From assembly GCF_001183985.1 (NCBI RefSeq), contig NZ_LFZW01000003.1, positions 1 to 59,356 on the forward strand: a stretch of 59,356 nt of DNA, in the 5' to 3' direction. Below the pieces are notes generated by a model. It was not told the origin of the DNA. It saw only the letters and a program-made list of their open reading frames with translations, and did not search any database. The DNA is from Peribacillus loiseleuriae. Its GTDB lineage: Bacteria > Bacillota > Bacilli > Bacillales > DSM-1321. The position numbers and the translations under genes were made by a program. Positions within the stretch are counted from its first letter, which is position 1. Each line of letters opens with the position of its first letter. Shown one piece after another: positions 1 through 7,354 of this stretch.

Positions 1-80
1 CGTAAATAGCGCAAGCACGGTTCTGTGAGGGGGGAGGAACACAATCTACCGCAAGGTAGAGAGGTTCCCTTCTACTCGAC
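1..80 (+). mobile_element. 3' end of a group II intron (domains V-VI)
   Basis: The segment has the CAAGCACGGTTCTG half of a domain V hairpin, a GAGGAAC...GTTCCC domain VI-like hairpin (about 51-70) and the typical bacterial intron 3' end CTACTCGAC, finishing at position 80. The rest of the intron, including any reverse transcriptase ORF, lies left of the window. Downstream exon sequence starts at 81 and leads directly into a terminator also found at the end of the acetyltransferase module. Confidence 0.8.
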
Positions 81-85
81 TAATT

Positions 86-110
86 AAACAAGCAGCTAAA
101 AGGATCTTCC
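86..110 (+). repeat. 25-nt direct repeat, copy 1
   Basis: These 25 bases recur identically at 1596-1620. Each copy runs into a rho-independent terminator that abuts a dif-like site. The two module ends therefore share ancestry, or a module was duplicated. Confidence 0.9.
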
Positions 111-128
111 AGTCGAAGATCTTTTTTT
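101..128 (+). terminator. Rho-independent terminator upstream of Xer site 1
   Basis: AGGATCTTC pairs with GAAGATCT and is followed by seven T. The T-run merges directly into the XerC arm of the dif-like site at 129. Confidence 0.8.
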
Positions 129-156
129 AATGCCGATAAGGGTGATTATGTTAACT
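129..156 (+). other. dif-like Xer recombination site 1 (pdif-like)
   Basis: The 28-bp architecture is an 11-bp XerC-type arm AATGCCGATAA, a 6-bp spacer GGGTGA, and an 11-bp XerD-type arm TTATGTTAACT. The XerD arm matches 10 of 11 bases of the B. subtilis dif arm TTATGTAAACT. The XerC arm is less conserved (7/11). It has the same orientation as the sites at 845 and 1640. Function is inferred. Confidence 0.75.
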
Positions 157-229
157 CACTTGAAGGTCATACGTATTTCACATGGAATAATACATATATG
201 ATTTTAAGTGAAATGAGGGTGAACAAACT

Positions 230-796
230 ATGAGTGCAGATCAAAAAGCATCCATACGAAGCATTTTAGAAATATTGGCCCAAGAAGGAATAAAGACAGG
301 CGATGTGGCTAAACAAATACCTGGCATAAGTGAAAAACCATTTAGAAACGCATTAAAAGAGGCTGGATATGAATTTAGAAACTCTGGTCAAAAGGGTTGG
401 TTTTTTATTGGAGAAGGTGAAGAACCTCTTGATAAAAGTATTTTTGATTATGTGAAATCTAGTTCACCTAAAGTTCATACGTCTTTCACACAAAGTAATA
501 AGATATTCACAAATCATCCACCTATTGTTCATGAACAGTTCACCCAAGATGAAATCCATATGATTAAGGAAATGCTTAAATCGTGGCAAGAGGTTACCCC
601 AACTACACAAACCAATGAGCCAAGTCTTTATGACCGCGTCAAACAGTTGCGACAAAGTGACAAAACAAGAAAGACTATTGTTATTGATCGTGTCATTGGT
701 AAACGTTTAGATGAGTTTTGTGAAGCCGAGAGGATCAATAAGTCTGATGTGTTTCATTTAGCATTAGCCGACTTTCTAGAAAAATATGAAAATTGA
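230..796 (+). CDS. Putative DNA-binding plasmid protein (C-terminal ribbon-helix-helix-like)
   Basis: A 188-aa protein starting at an ATG with a GAGGGTG ribosome binding site. The N-terminal 60 residues look like a small winged-helix or HTH segment with a basic, aromatic end (KGWFF). The middle is polar and probably disordered. The last 45 residues (TIVIDRVIGKRLDEFCEAE..., then a hydrophobic helix) read like an RHH unit: a beta strand, then two helices. It is the only gene between dif-like sites 1 and 2, so it appears to be module cargo. I do not recognise a named family. A transcriptional regulator or antitoxin-like role is possible but unproven. Confidence 0.7.
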   Translation: MSADQKASIRSILEILAQEGIKTGDVAKQIPGISEKPFRNALKEAGYEFRNSGQKGWFFIGEGEEPLDKSIFDYVKSSSPKVHTSFTQSNKIFTNHPPIVHEQFTQDEIHMIKEMLKSWQEVTPTTQTNEPSLYDRVKQLRQSDKTRKTIVIDRVIGKRLDEFCEAERINKSDVFHLALADFLEKYEN

Positions 797-810
797 CCAA
801 AAAAACAAAA

Positions 811-847
811 AGGATTGGATATCTAAGAGGTACCCAATCCTTTTTTT
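811..847 (+). terminator. Terminator ending Xer module 1
   Basis: AGGATTGG (811) pairs with CCAATCCT (834-841) and is followed by seven T. As at sites 1 and 3, the T-run passes directly into the XerC arm of the next dif-like site. Confidence 0.85.
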
Positions 848-872
848 GCCGATAATTGACCTTATGTTAACT
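845..872 (+). other. dif-like Xer recombination site 2 (pdif-like)
   Basis: Arms are TTTGCCGATAA and TTATGTTAACT around the spacer TTGACC. The XerD arm is identical to site 1, and eight bases of the XerC arm (GCCGATAA) are shared with it. The spacers differ, as is usual for plasmid dif sites elsewhere. Confidence 0.75.
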
Positions 873-993
873 AGATTTGTATATGATATTCATTAGAGAC
901 CTTGGGATCTTGTTCAACTAAAAGGACATTTTAAGGAACACTCATCTTATGATTTAATTGAAAAGGTTAAACTTTTAAAGGGAGGATTTATAA

Positions 994-1575
994 ATGGACA
1001 TGAAAGATTTTATAGATTTTTGTAAGAAAGGCAATCCAATTTCAGGTGAGGATAAAGAATTACATGGGCTATTAACTCAATGTAGTTATGAAGCCCAAAA
1101 GATTACAATGGCATTGAATACGTCCTATCATTCAAAAGAAGAAATAGTAGAGATTTTTAGTGAACTAACAGGTAATAAAGTTGATTCGTCTTTTATGTGT
1201 TTTCCGCCATTTTATACAGACTTCGGCAAAAATATTACTATTGGAAAAAATGTGTTTTTCAACACAGGCTGTTCATTTCAAGATAGAGGTGGAATTAGTA
1301 TAGGAGACGGTTCGATGATCGGTATGAATGTCACGATCGCTACACTTAATCATGGGTTACCTTTAGACACAAGAAACACAACATATCCCTCTCCAGTTAT
1401 AATTGGTGAAAATGTATGGATTGGGTCAAACGCAACAATACTACCTGGTGTGACTATTGAGGATAATTCTGTTGTAGCTGCAGGTGCAGTTGTCACTAAG
1501 GATGTTCCCAAAAATACTGTTGTTGCAGGAGTACCGGCAAAATCTATAAAAAAAATTAATAATAATTTAAAGTAA
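994..1575 (+). CDS. Maltose/galactoside O-acetyltransferase-like hexapeptide acetyltransferase
   Basis: A 193-aa enzyme of the LacA/Maa (left-handed beta-helix) acyltransferase family. It transfers acetyl from acetyl-CoA to a hydroxyl or amine acceptor in the cytoplasm. The N-terminal helical Maa-type segment (about 1-60) is followed by hexapeptide repeats. The catalytic histidine is in ATLNHGLP (about residue 116), and the C-terminal coil has the usual GAVVTKDVPKNTVVAGVPAK motif. Length is normal for the family. The RBS AAAGGGAGG is strong. It is the only gene between dif-like sites 2 and 3, with its own terminator, so it forms a complete one-gene module. The substrate cannot be told from sequence. 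Related enzymes include antibiotic-modifying Vat/Xat proteins, but the closest resemblance is to sugar acetyltransferases. Confidence 0.88.
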   Translation: MDMKDFIDFCKKGNPISGEDKELHGLLTQCSYEAQKITMALNTSYHSKEEIVEIFSELTGNKVDSSFMCFPPFYTDFGKNITIGKNVFFNTGCSFQDRGGISIGDGSMIGMNVTIATLNHGLPLDTRNTTYPSPVIIGENVWIGSNATILPGVTIEDNSVVAAGAVVTKDVPKNTVVAGVPAKSIKKINNNLK

Positions 1576-1595
1576 TTTTGGTCTCATTAGATAAA

Positions 1596-1620
1596 AAACA
1601 AGCAGCTAAAAGGATCTTCC
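1596..1620 (+). repeat. 25-nt direct repeat, copy 2
   Basis: Identical to 86-110. It leads into the terminator of the acetyltransferase module. Confidence 0.9.
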
Positions 1621-1639
1621 AAACCGAAGATCCTTTTTC
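1611..1639 (+). terminator. Terminator ending Xer module 2
   Basis: AGGATCTTC (1611-1619) pairs with GAAGATCCT (1626-1634), then TTTTT. It is immediately followed by the third dif-like site. Confidence 0.85.
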
Positions 1640-1667
1640 AGTACCTATAAAAATGATTATGTAAACT
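1640..1667 (+). other. dif-like Xer recombination site 3 (pdif-like)
   Basis: Arms are AGTACCTATAA and TTATGTAAACT around AAATGA. The XerD arm is identical to B. subtilis dif. The XerC arm matches ACTTCCTAGAA at 8 of 11 positions. It is the best chromosomal-dif match of the three. Confidence 0.78.
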
Positions 1668-1867
1668 CTTCTTGAAATAAAATAAGAGGAGTTTTTTAAT
1701 CTAGCTTATTAAGCTAATGGGTGACATCAGTTCAAGAAGAAGATCCTTTTTGGTGGTCTTTTCAATGTACGTTAAATATACAAAATCATACATTCCCCCC
1801 CCTCTTTTGCTAAAGGTATTCCAATTTGTACAAACTATTTTTAAGTTTGCAAATTGGAGGGACACAG

Positions 1868-2530
1868 TTGGGTAAAATTAACTTCTTTTTAAAAGCGTGT
1901 TTGATTTTAATTGTAATCACAATATATTTTCAATATTTTAATCAACAAGCAATGGCTCAAAGCACAATTGATATTTTGAATCCAAATCAAAGCACCCCAT
2001 CTTCATCCGAAACAATAGAATTATCATTAAAACAAGCTATTGATTTGGTATATTCTGTTGCGATTCGTTGGAATAAAGAGGCGAAACTATTGCGTTGTAA
2101 TAGTGTGGATGGGGATAAAAATATCAGTGGTTTGAATGGAAAACGGAAATATTGGAACGTAATATTTGGAGTACCAGATACTAATAAGGAATTTATAGTT
2201 CAAGTCCAAGAAGGGAAAATAGACCTGCAAAAAGATATAACTCGCAATGGTCCTTCAAAATCAAAACAGGATTTTATAGAGCTATCTGATATTAAATACG
2301 ATTCTCCTCAATTGTTAAAAAAGGCTAAAGATTTGACTGAGCTTTATCCAGGGAATGAATGGGCGAAAGGGTATAACTTTGAAATTACTAAAGCTACAGA
2401 TTCAGTAAAAAATATTGTTGTTATAATAGTTTATGGGTGGAAAAAAAACTATAAAAAGATGAAGGTGGTACCCTTTAATGCAACTACAGGAGAGTATATT
2501 CGAATGCAGGTTGGATTTTATCATTCTTAA
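1868..2530 (+). CDS. Exported protein of unknown function
   Basis: A 220-aa protein starting at TTG 1868, chosen because GGAGGG lies six bases upstream. An earlier in-frame TTG at 1826 has no RBS. The N-terminus is a clear Sec signal peptide: basic MGKIN, a long hydrophobic core, and AMAQS as the likely cleavage site. The mature part is about 190 residues, lysine-rich, soluble, with one cysteine (LLRCNS) and no motif that I recognise. It is monocistronic, with a terminator just after it. A cell-surface or secreted role is inferred from the signal peptide only. Confidence 0.7.
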   Translation: MGKINFFLKACLILIVITIYFQYFNQQAMAQSTIDILNPNQSTPSSSETIELSLKQAIDLVYSVAIRWNKEAKLLRCNSVDGDKNISGLNGKRKYWNVIFGVPDTNKEFIVQVQEGKIDLQKDITRNGPSKSKQDFIELSDIKYDSPQLLKKAKDLTELYPGNEWAKGYNFEITKATDSVKNIVVIIVYGWKKNYKKMKVVPFNATTGEYIRMQVGFYHS

Positions 2531-2553
2531 ACAAACCTTTAATTCAACAGCGC

Positions 2554-2576
2554 GACCACCAATTTGGTGGTCTTTT
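2554..2576 (+). terminator. Terminator after the exported-protein gene
   Basis: GACCACCAA pairs with TTGGTGGTC, followed by TTTT. A fragment of the same 3' arm (TTGGTGGTCTTTTCAAT) is also present near 1750, next to a copy of the module terminator arm. The 1670-1800 spacer is therefore a mosaic of terminator pieces. Confidence 0.75.
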
Positions 2577-2640
2577 CAATTCTCCGATATATACTCCAAA
2601 AATAATTGTAATCGACAGGATAATCTGATCTTCTCAATGC

Positions 2641-3114
2641 CTAGATTGCACTACCTACACCAGCCAATAAATCAATTAATAAAGGCGTCATTTGCACCAA
2701 TACATAGCCGATCGCTGATGACATAATCATCGAATACCCTTTATCTTTAATCCCTATCATAACAAGCAAAGCACCCCCAGTAATCATCACAGAAGCAATG
2801 GGAAGCGATACACCCATAATTAATTCCACCAAGGGATCGAACGCATGAATAATCTTCTCTTTCACTGCACCAGGTATAGCGCCTGTCACTACTATGGCTT
2901 CTGGTTGTACAGTAGTAGCAGCAAACACAGGGGAAACTTTGTTCATGATATGAGCAGATACCGCGACTATCGGAATCCATTGTACCTTTTCAACGAGATG
3001 CCCGTAATTCGCACGTAAACGTCCACTGGTGGCTTTTTGTGGTTTAGGCTTATATTTGTATTCCTCACTCATAAAATCATTAAATGGTATGGTTTCAGTC
3101 CGATTTTTGAACAA
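2641..3114 (-). CDS. Small membrane protein, VirB2/pilin-like
   Basis: About 157 aa from TTG 3114. An upstream ATG at 3123 directly abuts the GAAGGAG RBS, so TTG at nine bases is more likely. About 40 polar basic residues are followed by a hydrophobic segment ending in an AFA-type site, then two strong membrane helices (LVELIMGVSLPIASVMITGG and SMIMSSAIGYVLVQMTPLLI). Two close membrane helices with small residues after a processed-looking N-terminus resemble VirB2/TrbC conjugative pilins. It is last in a minus-strand operon with an FtsK-like ATPase and a replication-relaxation protein. Pilin function is an inference. Confidence 0.55.
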   Translation of the reverse strand: MFKNRTETIPFNDFMSEEYKYKPKPQKATSGRLRANYGHLVEKVQWIPIVAVSAHIMNKVSPVFAATTVQPEAIVVTGAIPGAVKEKIIHAFDPLVELIMGVSLPIASVMITGGALLVMIGIKDKGYSMIMSSAIGYVLVQMTPLLIDLLAGVGSAI

Positions 3115-3133
3115 TATAGCCATCTCCTTCGTT

Positions 3134-3286
3134 TTAAAGCGTGAAATAAGCTAAAACGCCAGCAATTATAAAGATTCGTGTTGGTTTAAATATGGCCATA
3201 ATTCCAATTAATCCGCATACAGAAAGGAACGTCACGGGTAATAGCAGCAACAACTCTATGAATTTGCTGAAAATCAAATTAATCAC
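3134..3286 (-). CDS. Small two-helix membrane protein
   Basis: A 50-aa ORF. GTG 3286 is preferred over GTG 3289 because of spacing from the GGAG. Two hydrophobic stretches (IELLLLLPVTFLSVCGLIGI and TRIFIIAGVLAYFTL) are separated by a short basic loop (MAIFKP). It lies between the replication-relaxation gene and the pilin-like gene in the same operon. Its ribosome binding site is embedded in a run of ten G (C10 on the plus strand, 3295-3304), which could slip. No family was recognised. Confidence 0.55.
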   Translation of the reverse strand: MINLIFSKFIELLLLLPVTFLSVCGLIGIMAIFKPTRIFIIAGVLAYFTL

Positions 3287-3304
3287 CACGATCTCCCCCC
3301 CCCC

Positions 3305-3898
3305 TTATATGATTTCGTTTAATGTATAAATCCGACCCGTCAATCCAGCCGATAATTCGGTCAGCTTGGGTTTCCTACTTTCAATCTCTGTAATCCATAC
3401 AACGTGGAAGGGTTGGTCTGTCAATTCTCTGATTTTCTTATATCTATCAATCTTTTTCCGATTGTTTATCATTGGCTGCGTGATGTCCACCTCTACAAAC
3501 ACCGTGACGCCCTTCTGATTGAATAAAGCATCGCAAACAATGGAAGTATCACCGACTTTGATTTTCGCTTCGTTTTGCCATGAATGTGGGCGTTTAAGAT
3601 GCATCCACAATTGATTACGGACTAAAAAATGCTGGATATTTGGCGTTTTCTTTCGGATCACATCATGTTGGATCCGTTCACGCCCATTTTTGTTCAAATA
3701 GTAGACGATGTTACCTTCATGTCTGAATGTCCCTAAATACTCAGCCATATCGTTCAGTACCCGATTCGCGTTCCGATCCCCTTTTAAATCGTGTATGATT
3801 TGGATTTGGGAACGGGTGAGATAGTCAAACTTTTTCAATGACAATAGAATGTCTTCTTGTCGTTGCTGTTTGAAGGCTCTTCTGTCCATCTCCATCAT
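3305..3898 (-). CDS. Replication-relaxation family protein
   Basis: A 197-aa protein resembling Pfam Replication_relax (PF13814). The N-terminal 65 residues form a winged helix (ILLSLKKFDYLTRSQIQIIH..., RVLNDM...). A compact domain follows with an acidic strand pattern D...VFVEVD, reminiscent of a PD-(D/E)XK nuclease core. Its start overlaps the end of the upstream FtsK-like gene by 74 bp, so the two are probably translationally coupled. The same family occurs again at 18622-19416, next to a second coupling-type ATPase. The biochemical activity of the family is not settled. Confidence 0.75.
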   Translation of the reverse strand: MMEMDRRAFKQQRQEDILLSLKKFDYLTRSQIQIIHDLKGDRNANRVLNDMAEYLGTFRHEGNIVYYLNKNGRERIQHDVIRKKTPNIQHFLVRNQLWMHLKRPHSWQNEAKIKVGDTSIVCDALFNQKGVTVFVEVDITQPMINNRKKIDRYKKIRELTDQPFHVVWITEIESRKPKLTELSAGLTGRIYTLNEII

Positions 3899-5111
3899 CC
3901 TTTCGTGTACGGATTGTGACGTGCGGCTGAATTCGTTCTTGTATTTGTTTATTGCTCATATATGGCGTTTGCAAAATGGTTTGTTTGACCTCTTTATAGA
4001 TCCCACGACCCGGTATTTCTGGAAGGCTTTCAGCACCAGGCCCATCTAGTACGGTCATGGATGCCATAGCACTATCCAGTACAAAGCATAAACGGGCAGG
4101 AATATTTCGCTTAATTTGCATTGGGATGGCTTGAGCAGAAGGATACTGGGTTGCATAAATGACGTAGTAGCCAGCACCCCTTCCTTTCCTCACGATGTCG
4201 GTTAAAATCTCCATGCTTTTTTGATCTCCTGCTAAATCAGCAGCTTCGTCAACAACAAGGAAGTGCCTCTTGCTTATACCTGCTTCTGACACATCTTCGT
4301 GTCCTCCATCTACTATTTTTTTATAATCATCATTCATTTTTTGCTGTACATCTTGGAGGATTTCCAAAGCATCCGTAGTATCAACGCCAAAATGAACGAC
4401 TTGCTTGGCATTTTTGAACCTTGCAAATGCTGGGCCCCCTTTTAAATCAACAAGGGAAAAGGTAACTTCGCTGGGTTTAGACAGGATTAAAGCAGTAATA
4501 ATCGCCTTCATAATGACGGACTTACCGAAACCAGTAGCCCCAGCCACGATTAAATGTTTTCGCTTATCAAAATCGTGATAAATGGTTCCGTTTCGCGTGA
4601 TTCCTATCGGAACAGACCACGTTTTCAGTTTCAGCATGTCGTCAGACCACTGGATCTCATTCCCTAAACTCGAATCGTATACGCGAATCCTCAACATCCC
4701 ATCAAAATCAATTTCAATCTCCTTACGAATGATTTTTTTAGATGTTAGTATCTTCATAATTTGCTTGATTACCGTCCGATCCCATTTAAGGGTTAATAAT
4801 TCTGTGGGATCAAACTCAAAAACCTTATGTCGTGCGTTCAATCCATCTTCTAATACATTTTTGTGGTCGATAATCTGCTTAGCTGACATTCCAAGTGGTA
4901 ATTGGAACACGTACTCAACGCCACCTTCAATTTTGGTTTTACGGTGAATGCGAATCGTTTTGACCTTTCCGTTTTCTCGGACATTCATTCCAGCATTGTT
5001 AAAAATTCGTTGGATTTTATCCGAATCGCTCATGGATGAACCATTTGTTTTCAGATACGAATAACCGGCCACTCCTGCCATGATGATTGTCGAACCTACC
5101 TCGACTAACAC
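3825..5111 (-). CDS. FtsK/SpoIIIE-type DNA translocase (TcpA/YdcQ-like coupling ATPase)
   Basis: A 428-aa protein from GTG 5111 with a GGGAGGTG RBS. It has Walker A GATGFGKS at 191-198, Walker B FLVVDEA at about 284-290, and a C-terminal half typical of FtsK_SpoIIIE (RKGRGAGYYVIYATQYPSA, IPARLCFVLDS, GRGIYK). One short hydrophobic segment at 5-18 may be a membrane anchor. The size fits the Tn916 Orf21/ICEBs1 ConQ/pCW3 TcpA group, which couples the relaxosome to the transfer channel. It heads a minus-strand operon with the replication-relaxation protein and two small membrane proteins. It is far from the main transfer operon, which has its own VirD4-type ATPase. Confidence 0.85.
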   Translation of the reverse strand: MLVEVGSTIIMAGVAGYSYLKTNGSSMSDSDKIQRIFNNAGMNVRENGKVKTIRIHRKTKIEGGVEYVFQLPLGMSAKQIIDHKNVLEDGLNARHKVFEFDPTELLTLKWDRTVIKQIMKILTSKKIIRKEIEIDFDGMLRIRVYDSSLGNEIQWSDDMLKLKTWSVPIGITRNGTIYHDFDKRKHLIVAGATGFGKSVIMKAIITALILSKPSEVTFSLVDLKGGPAFARFKNAKQVVHFGVDTTDALEILQDVQQKMNDDYKKIVDGGHEDVSEAGISKRHFLVVDEAADLAGDQKSMEILTDIVRKGRGAGYYVIYATQYPSAQAIPMQIKRNIPARLCFVLDSAMASMTVLDGPGAESLPEIPGRGIYKEVKQTILQTPYMSNKQIQERIQPHVTIRTRKDDGDGQKSLQTATTRRHSIVIEKV

Positions 5112-5158
5112 TGCGCCACCTCCCGTGTTATTTATGAAATAAATAGTTTGTGTGAGTT

Positions 5159-5187
5159 AGAACGTTCTTGGACAGCTTAGAACGGCT
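5159..5187. promoter_or_regulatory. Candidate XRE repressor operator
   Basis: A perfect palindrome AGAACGTTCT (5159-5168) is followed exactly 20 bp later by the half-site AGAACG (5179-5184), i.e. two helical turns on the same face. It lies between the divergent ftsK-like operon and the XRE gene. Operator function is inferred. Confidence 0.45.
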
Positions 5188-5349
5188 AAATAACGCCTTT
5201 TTGATAGTTCCGTTTCAAATGCTTCAGCAGTATTTGATAAAGAATATTCCGTCGTGGATTTGTCCTATGCACAAAAACTTCAGAAAATTTTGTATAAATT
5301 TGTGAAAGATGGACGAGGATGCTAGTAAAAAGTTATTGGAGGACTAGCG

Positions 5350-5580
5350 ATGTTTAAATTTGGAAAGGGAAAACCACGAAGCAAGGTCGGGAAGTTGATT
5401 GATAAGCATGGATATACACAAGAGAATCTTGTAAAGGCTTCTGGAGTCTCCCGGAATACAGTAAGTAAAGTCTGTAGCGATCCAAAGTATGTGCCATCAC
5501 CTAGCGTACTGAAGAAAATAATGAAGACGATTCGAAGTATTGAGCCTGGAGCGAAAGCCGATGATTATTTCGACATATAA
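5350..5580 (+). CDS. XRE/Cro-CI family transcriptional regulator
   Basis: A 76-aa protein with an HTH at about residues 23-55 (YTQENLVKASGVSRNTVSKVC), a strong GGAGG RBS and its own terminator. Small stand-alone XRE proteins next to ICE or plasmid transfer genes usually repress the neighbouring promoter. Here it is divergent from the FtsK-like operon, and an inverted-repeat operator candidate lies between them. It is therefore the likely regulator of that operon. Confidence 0.85.
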   Translation: MFKFGKGKPRSKVGKLIDKHGYTQENLVKASGVSRNTVSKVCSDPKYVPSPSVLKKIMKTIRSIEPGAKADDYFDI

Positions 5581-5617
5581 AAAGGACTAGGCGCAATGCC
5601 CGGTCCTTTTGTTTTTT
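5579..5617 (+). terminator. Terminator after the XRE gene
   Basis: AAAAGGACTAGGC pairs imperfectly with GCCCGGTCCTTTT and is followed by a T-rich run. Confidence 0.85.
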
Positions 5618-5623
5618 TATGCA

Positions 5624-5830
5624 TTATGAATTAAATCCATTTTCTTGAACGTAGTTCTCAATACTCCAAATCCCGATTCCTTGCACTTGGGCTTTTCTCT
5701 GTACTTCATGGAATGTATCAACATATCGAGTATTAGGTGCGTATACATAGGCTACTCGTGCAAGACCCTTTTCAAGCAAGAGTTTATTCACCCGTTTCCT
5801 TAAGTACAATATGTCACATACTTTCTACTT
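5624..5830 (-). pseudogene. 5'-truncated thermonuclease (SNase-like) remnant
   Basis: The last 60 codons read VNKLLLEKGLARVAYVYAPN followed by the conserved C-terminal region of staphylococcal-nuclease homologues (HEVQRKAQ...GIGIW). The front half, with the catalytic Arg/Asp/Glu residues, is missing: the reading frame has no upstream homology and the next gene begins at 5835. It is a dead fragment of a YncB/YokF-type nuclease. Confidence 0.75.
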
Positions 5831-5834
5831 TTCT

Positions 5835-6815
5835 TTATTCCGAAACCTGAAAGTAAAAGGTATTTCCAACTTCCGAAGAACACTCACTTAAATGATACTC
5901 AACTCCATTTTCAGTATTTCTTGATTCTATATTAGAACAAGACGTACTTTTTATTCCTTTTCCAGAACCTGCATATCCATCTTGTGAATCATCATAAGTA
6001 TATTGAATTTTGTTACCGTCATAATTTAGATTATAGAAAATTGGGTCCCCTTCAATAGTGTACATTGTGATACGAATTTCATCTTTAGTACCACTCTCAA
6101 CATTTTTTATAAAATTCTCAAATTTATCTAAGTTACTAATTTCTCCGTGGCGATTGACTACATCTCCATTTTCTATCGCTTCCTCGGAATCATAAGGTTT
6201 TTTCGGATTGTTAATCTCACTATTCTGTTGATTACTATTGCTGACCCTAAATTCAACCTGTCCTTTTATTTTATATTCTTTCTTTTGTTCCGTTCCCTCG
6301 TTAGCTATAACACCAAAGTCTGCAATGCCATTTACAACATAATGTCCCTCTGGAAATTCCTGATTCATAATTCGCTTCATAAACTCTATATATTCTTTTT
6401 TGTCCTGTGAACCGTATCCGCCACTACCCCTATATTCTGTACGGAGTGGTTCTCCTTTAAGAATAACGGTACTTAATGATGGTTGGTCCATACCGTAACC
6501 AATTTCATAATTTCGCGTAGTCTCAACCATTGGAAAATGAAATGGGGAAGCTGCATGAGATATTTCAATCTCTTCTTTATCACCTATATATTCTAGTTCT
6601 GCATATATTTTCATGGGTTCATCCTCACCATACTCTGCTTTTTCCGTTACAAGTCGATAAACAAATTCTCCCTCAGTGACCTCAGCTTTCGTTTCCAAAT
6701 TTTCAGTAATAGACGGTGCATTATCAACCTTCTCGTCATTGTTTCGTTGGCAACCAAATAAACCAATTGATAAAAACATAAAGGACAAAATCAAACTAAT
6801 TTTTTTCAATATCAT
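5835..6815 (-). CDS. Lipoprotein with a C-terminal DUF4362-type domain
   Basis: About 326 aa from ATG 6815, with a GGGAG RBS (GTG 6818 is the alternative). There is a signal peptide with lipobox LFGC (Cys about 22) and then a polar linker. Residues about 50-190 form a beta-rich domain with repeated acidic strands. The C-terminal third (YDSEEAIENGDVVNRHGEIS..., IRITMYTIEGDPIFY..., YTYDDSQDGYAG) matches DUF4362, common in Bacillus exported proteins. It is predicted to be anchored on the outer face of the membrane. It is followed by the nuclease relic. Confidence 0.8.
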   Translation of the reverse strand: MILKKISLILSFMFLSIGLFGCQRNNDEKVDNAPSITENLETKAEVTEGEFVYRLVTEKAEYGEDEPMKIYAELEYIGDKEEIEISHAASPFHFPMVETTRNYEIGYGMDQPSLSTVILKGEPLRTEYRGSGGYGSQDKKEYIEFMKRIMNQEFPEGHYVVNGIADFGVIANEGTEQKKEYKIKGQVEFRVSNSNQQNSEINNPKKPYDSEEAIENGDVVNRHGEISNLDKFENFIKNVESGTKDEIRITMYTIEGDPIFYNLNYDGNKIQYTYDDSQDGYAGSGKGIKSTSCSNIESRNTENGVEYHLSECSSEVGNTFYFQVSE

Positions 6816-7354
6816 CACTCTCCCTTATAGAGTTAAAATTCGTTTTAATGCACTTATTTCCCTTCTATCCTTCTTGCACTAAACTGCTTCATTAGTTTAA
6901 GTGTATCACTTTACAATCTCAATTCATTGTAAATCCACGCTTGCCTGACGATAACCCTATATGACCTATTCGGAAGTTCCGAAACCAGTAGTTACTGCCT
7001 TTTGTACGTGGTTCGCAAGTGTGTGTCCCTATTAATATTATTTAATGTTCAGTTAGCGCGGGTTAACTCATAAATAAGAAGGTCATTCTTCCGTTTTCGC
7101 TTCAATGTATGTATGTATGACAATACAGTTAGCGATTGTACCGAAATTAGAGGGATGGGTTCCGAACCTTAATGTTTCCTGAAAATCTAATAGACAATGA
7201 AGGTGAATTGACCTCGGAAATCACGCTAAATTTGCCTCCGTCAGACTAACTTAGGGGGGAACGAATTCGTGTTCTCTATTCATATATTGCGGCTTGGACT
7301 ACAATAACGTTATATCACTGCTATATACAAGATGATGAAGATGAGGAGGCTGTT
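6816..7354. other. Intergenic region, no gene seen
   Basis: About 540 bp with no convincing ORF. A 15-bp perfect palindrome TTCGGAAGTTCCGAA lies at 6969-6983, and a short palindrome ATAACGTTAT lies about 50 bp before the DUF3967 gene (near 7305-7314), where it could be an operator. Codon-like fragments are too short to call. Confidence 0.5.
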
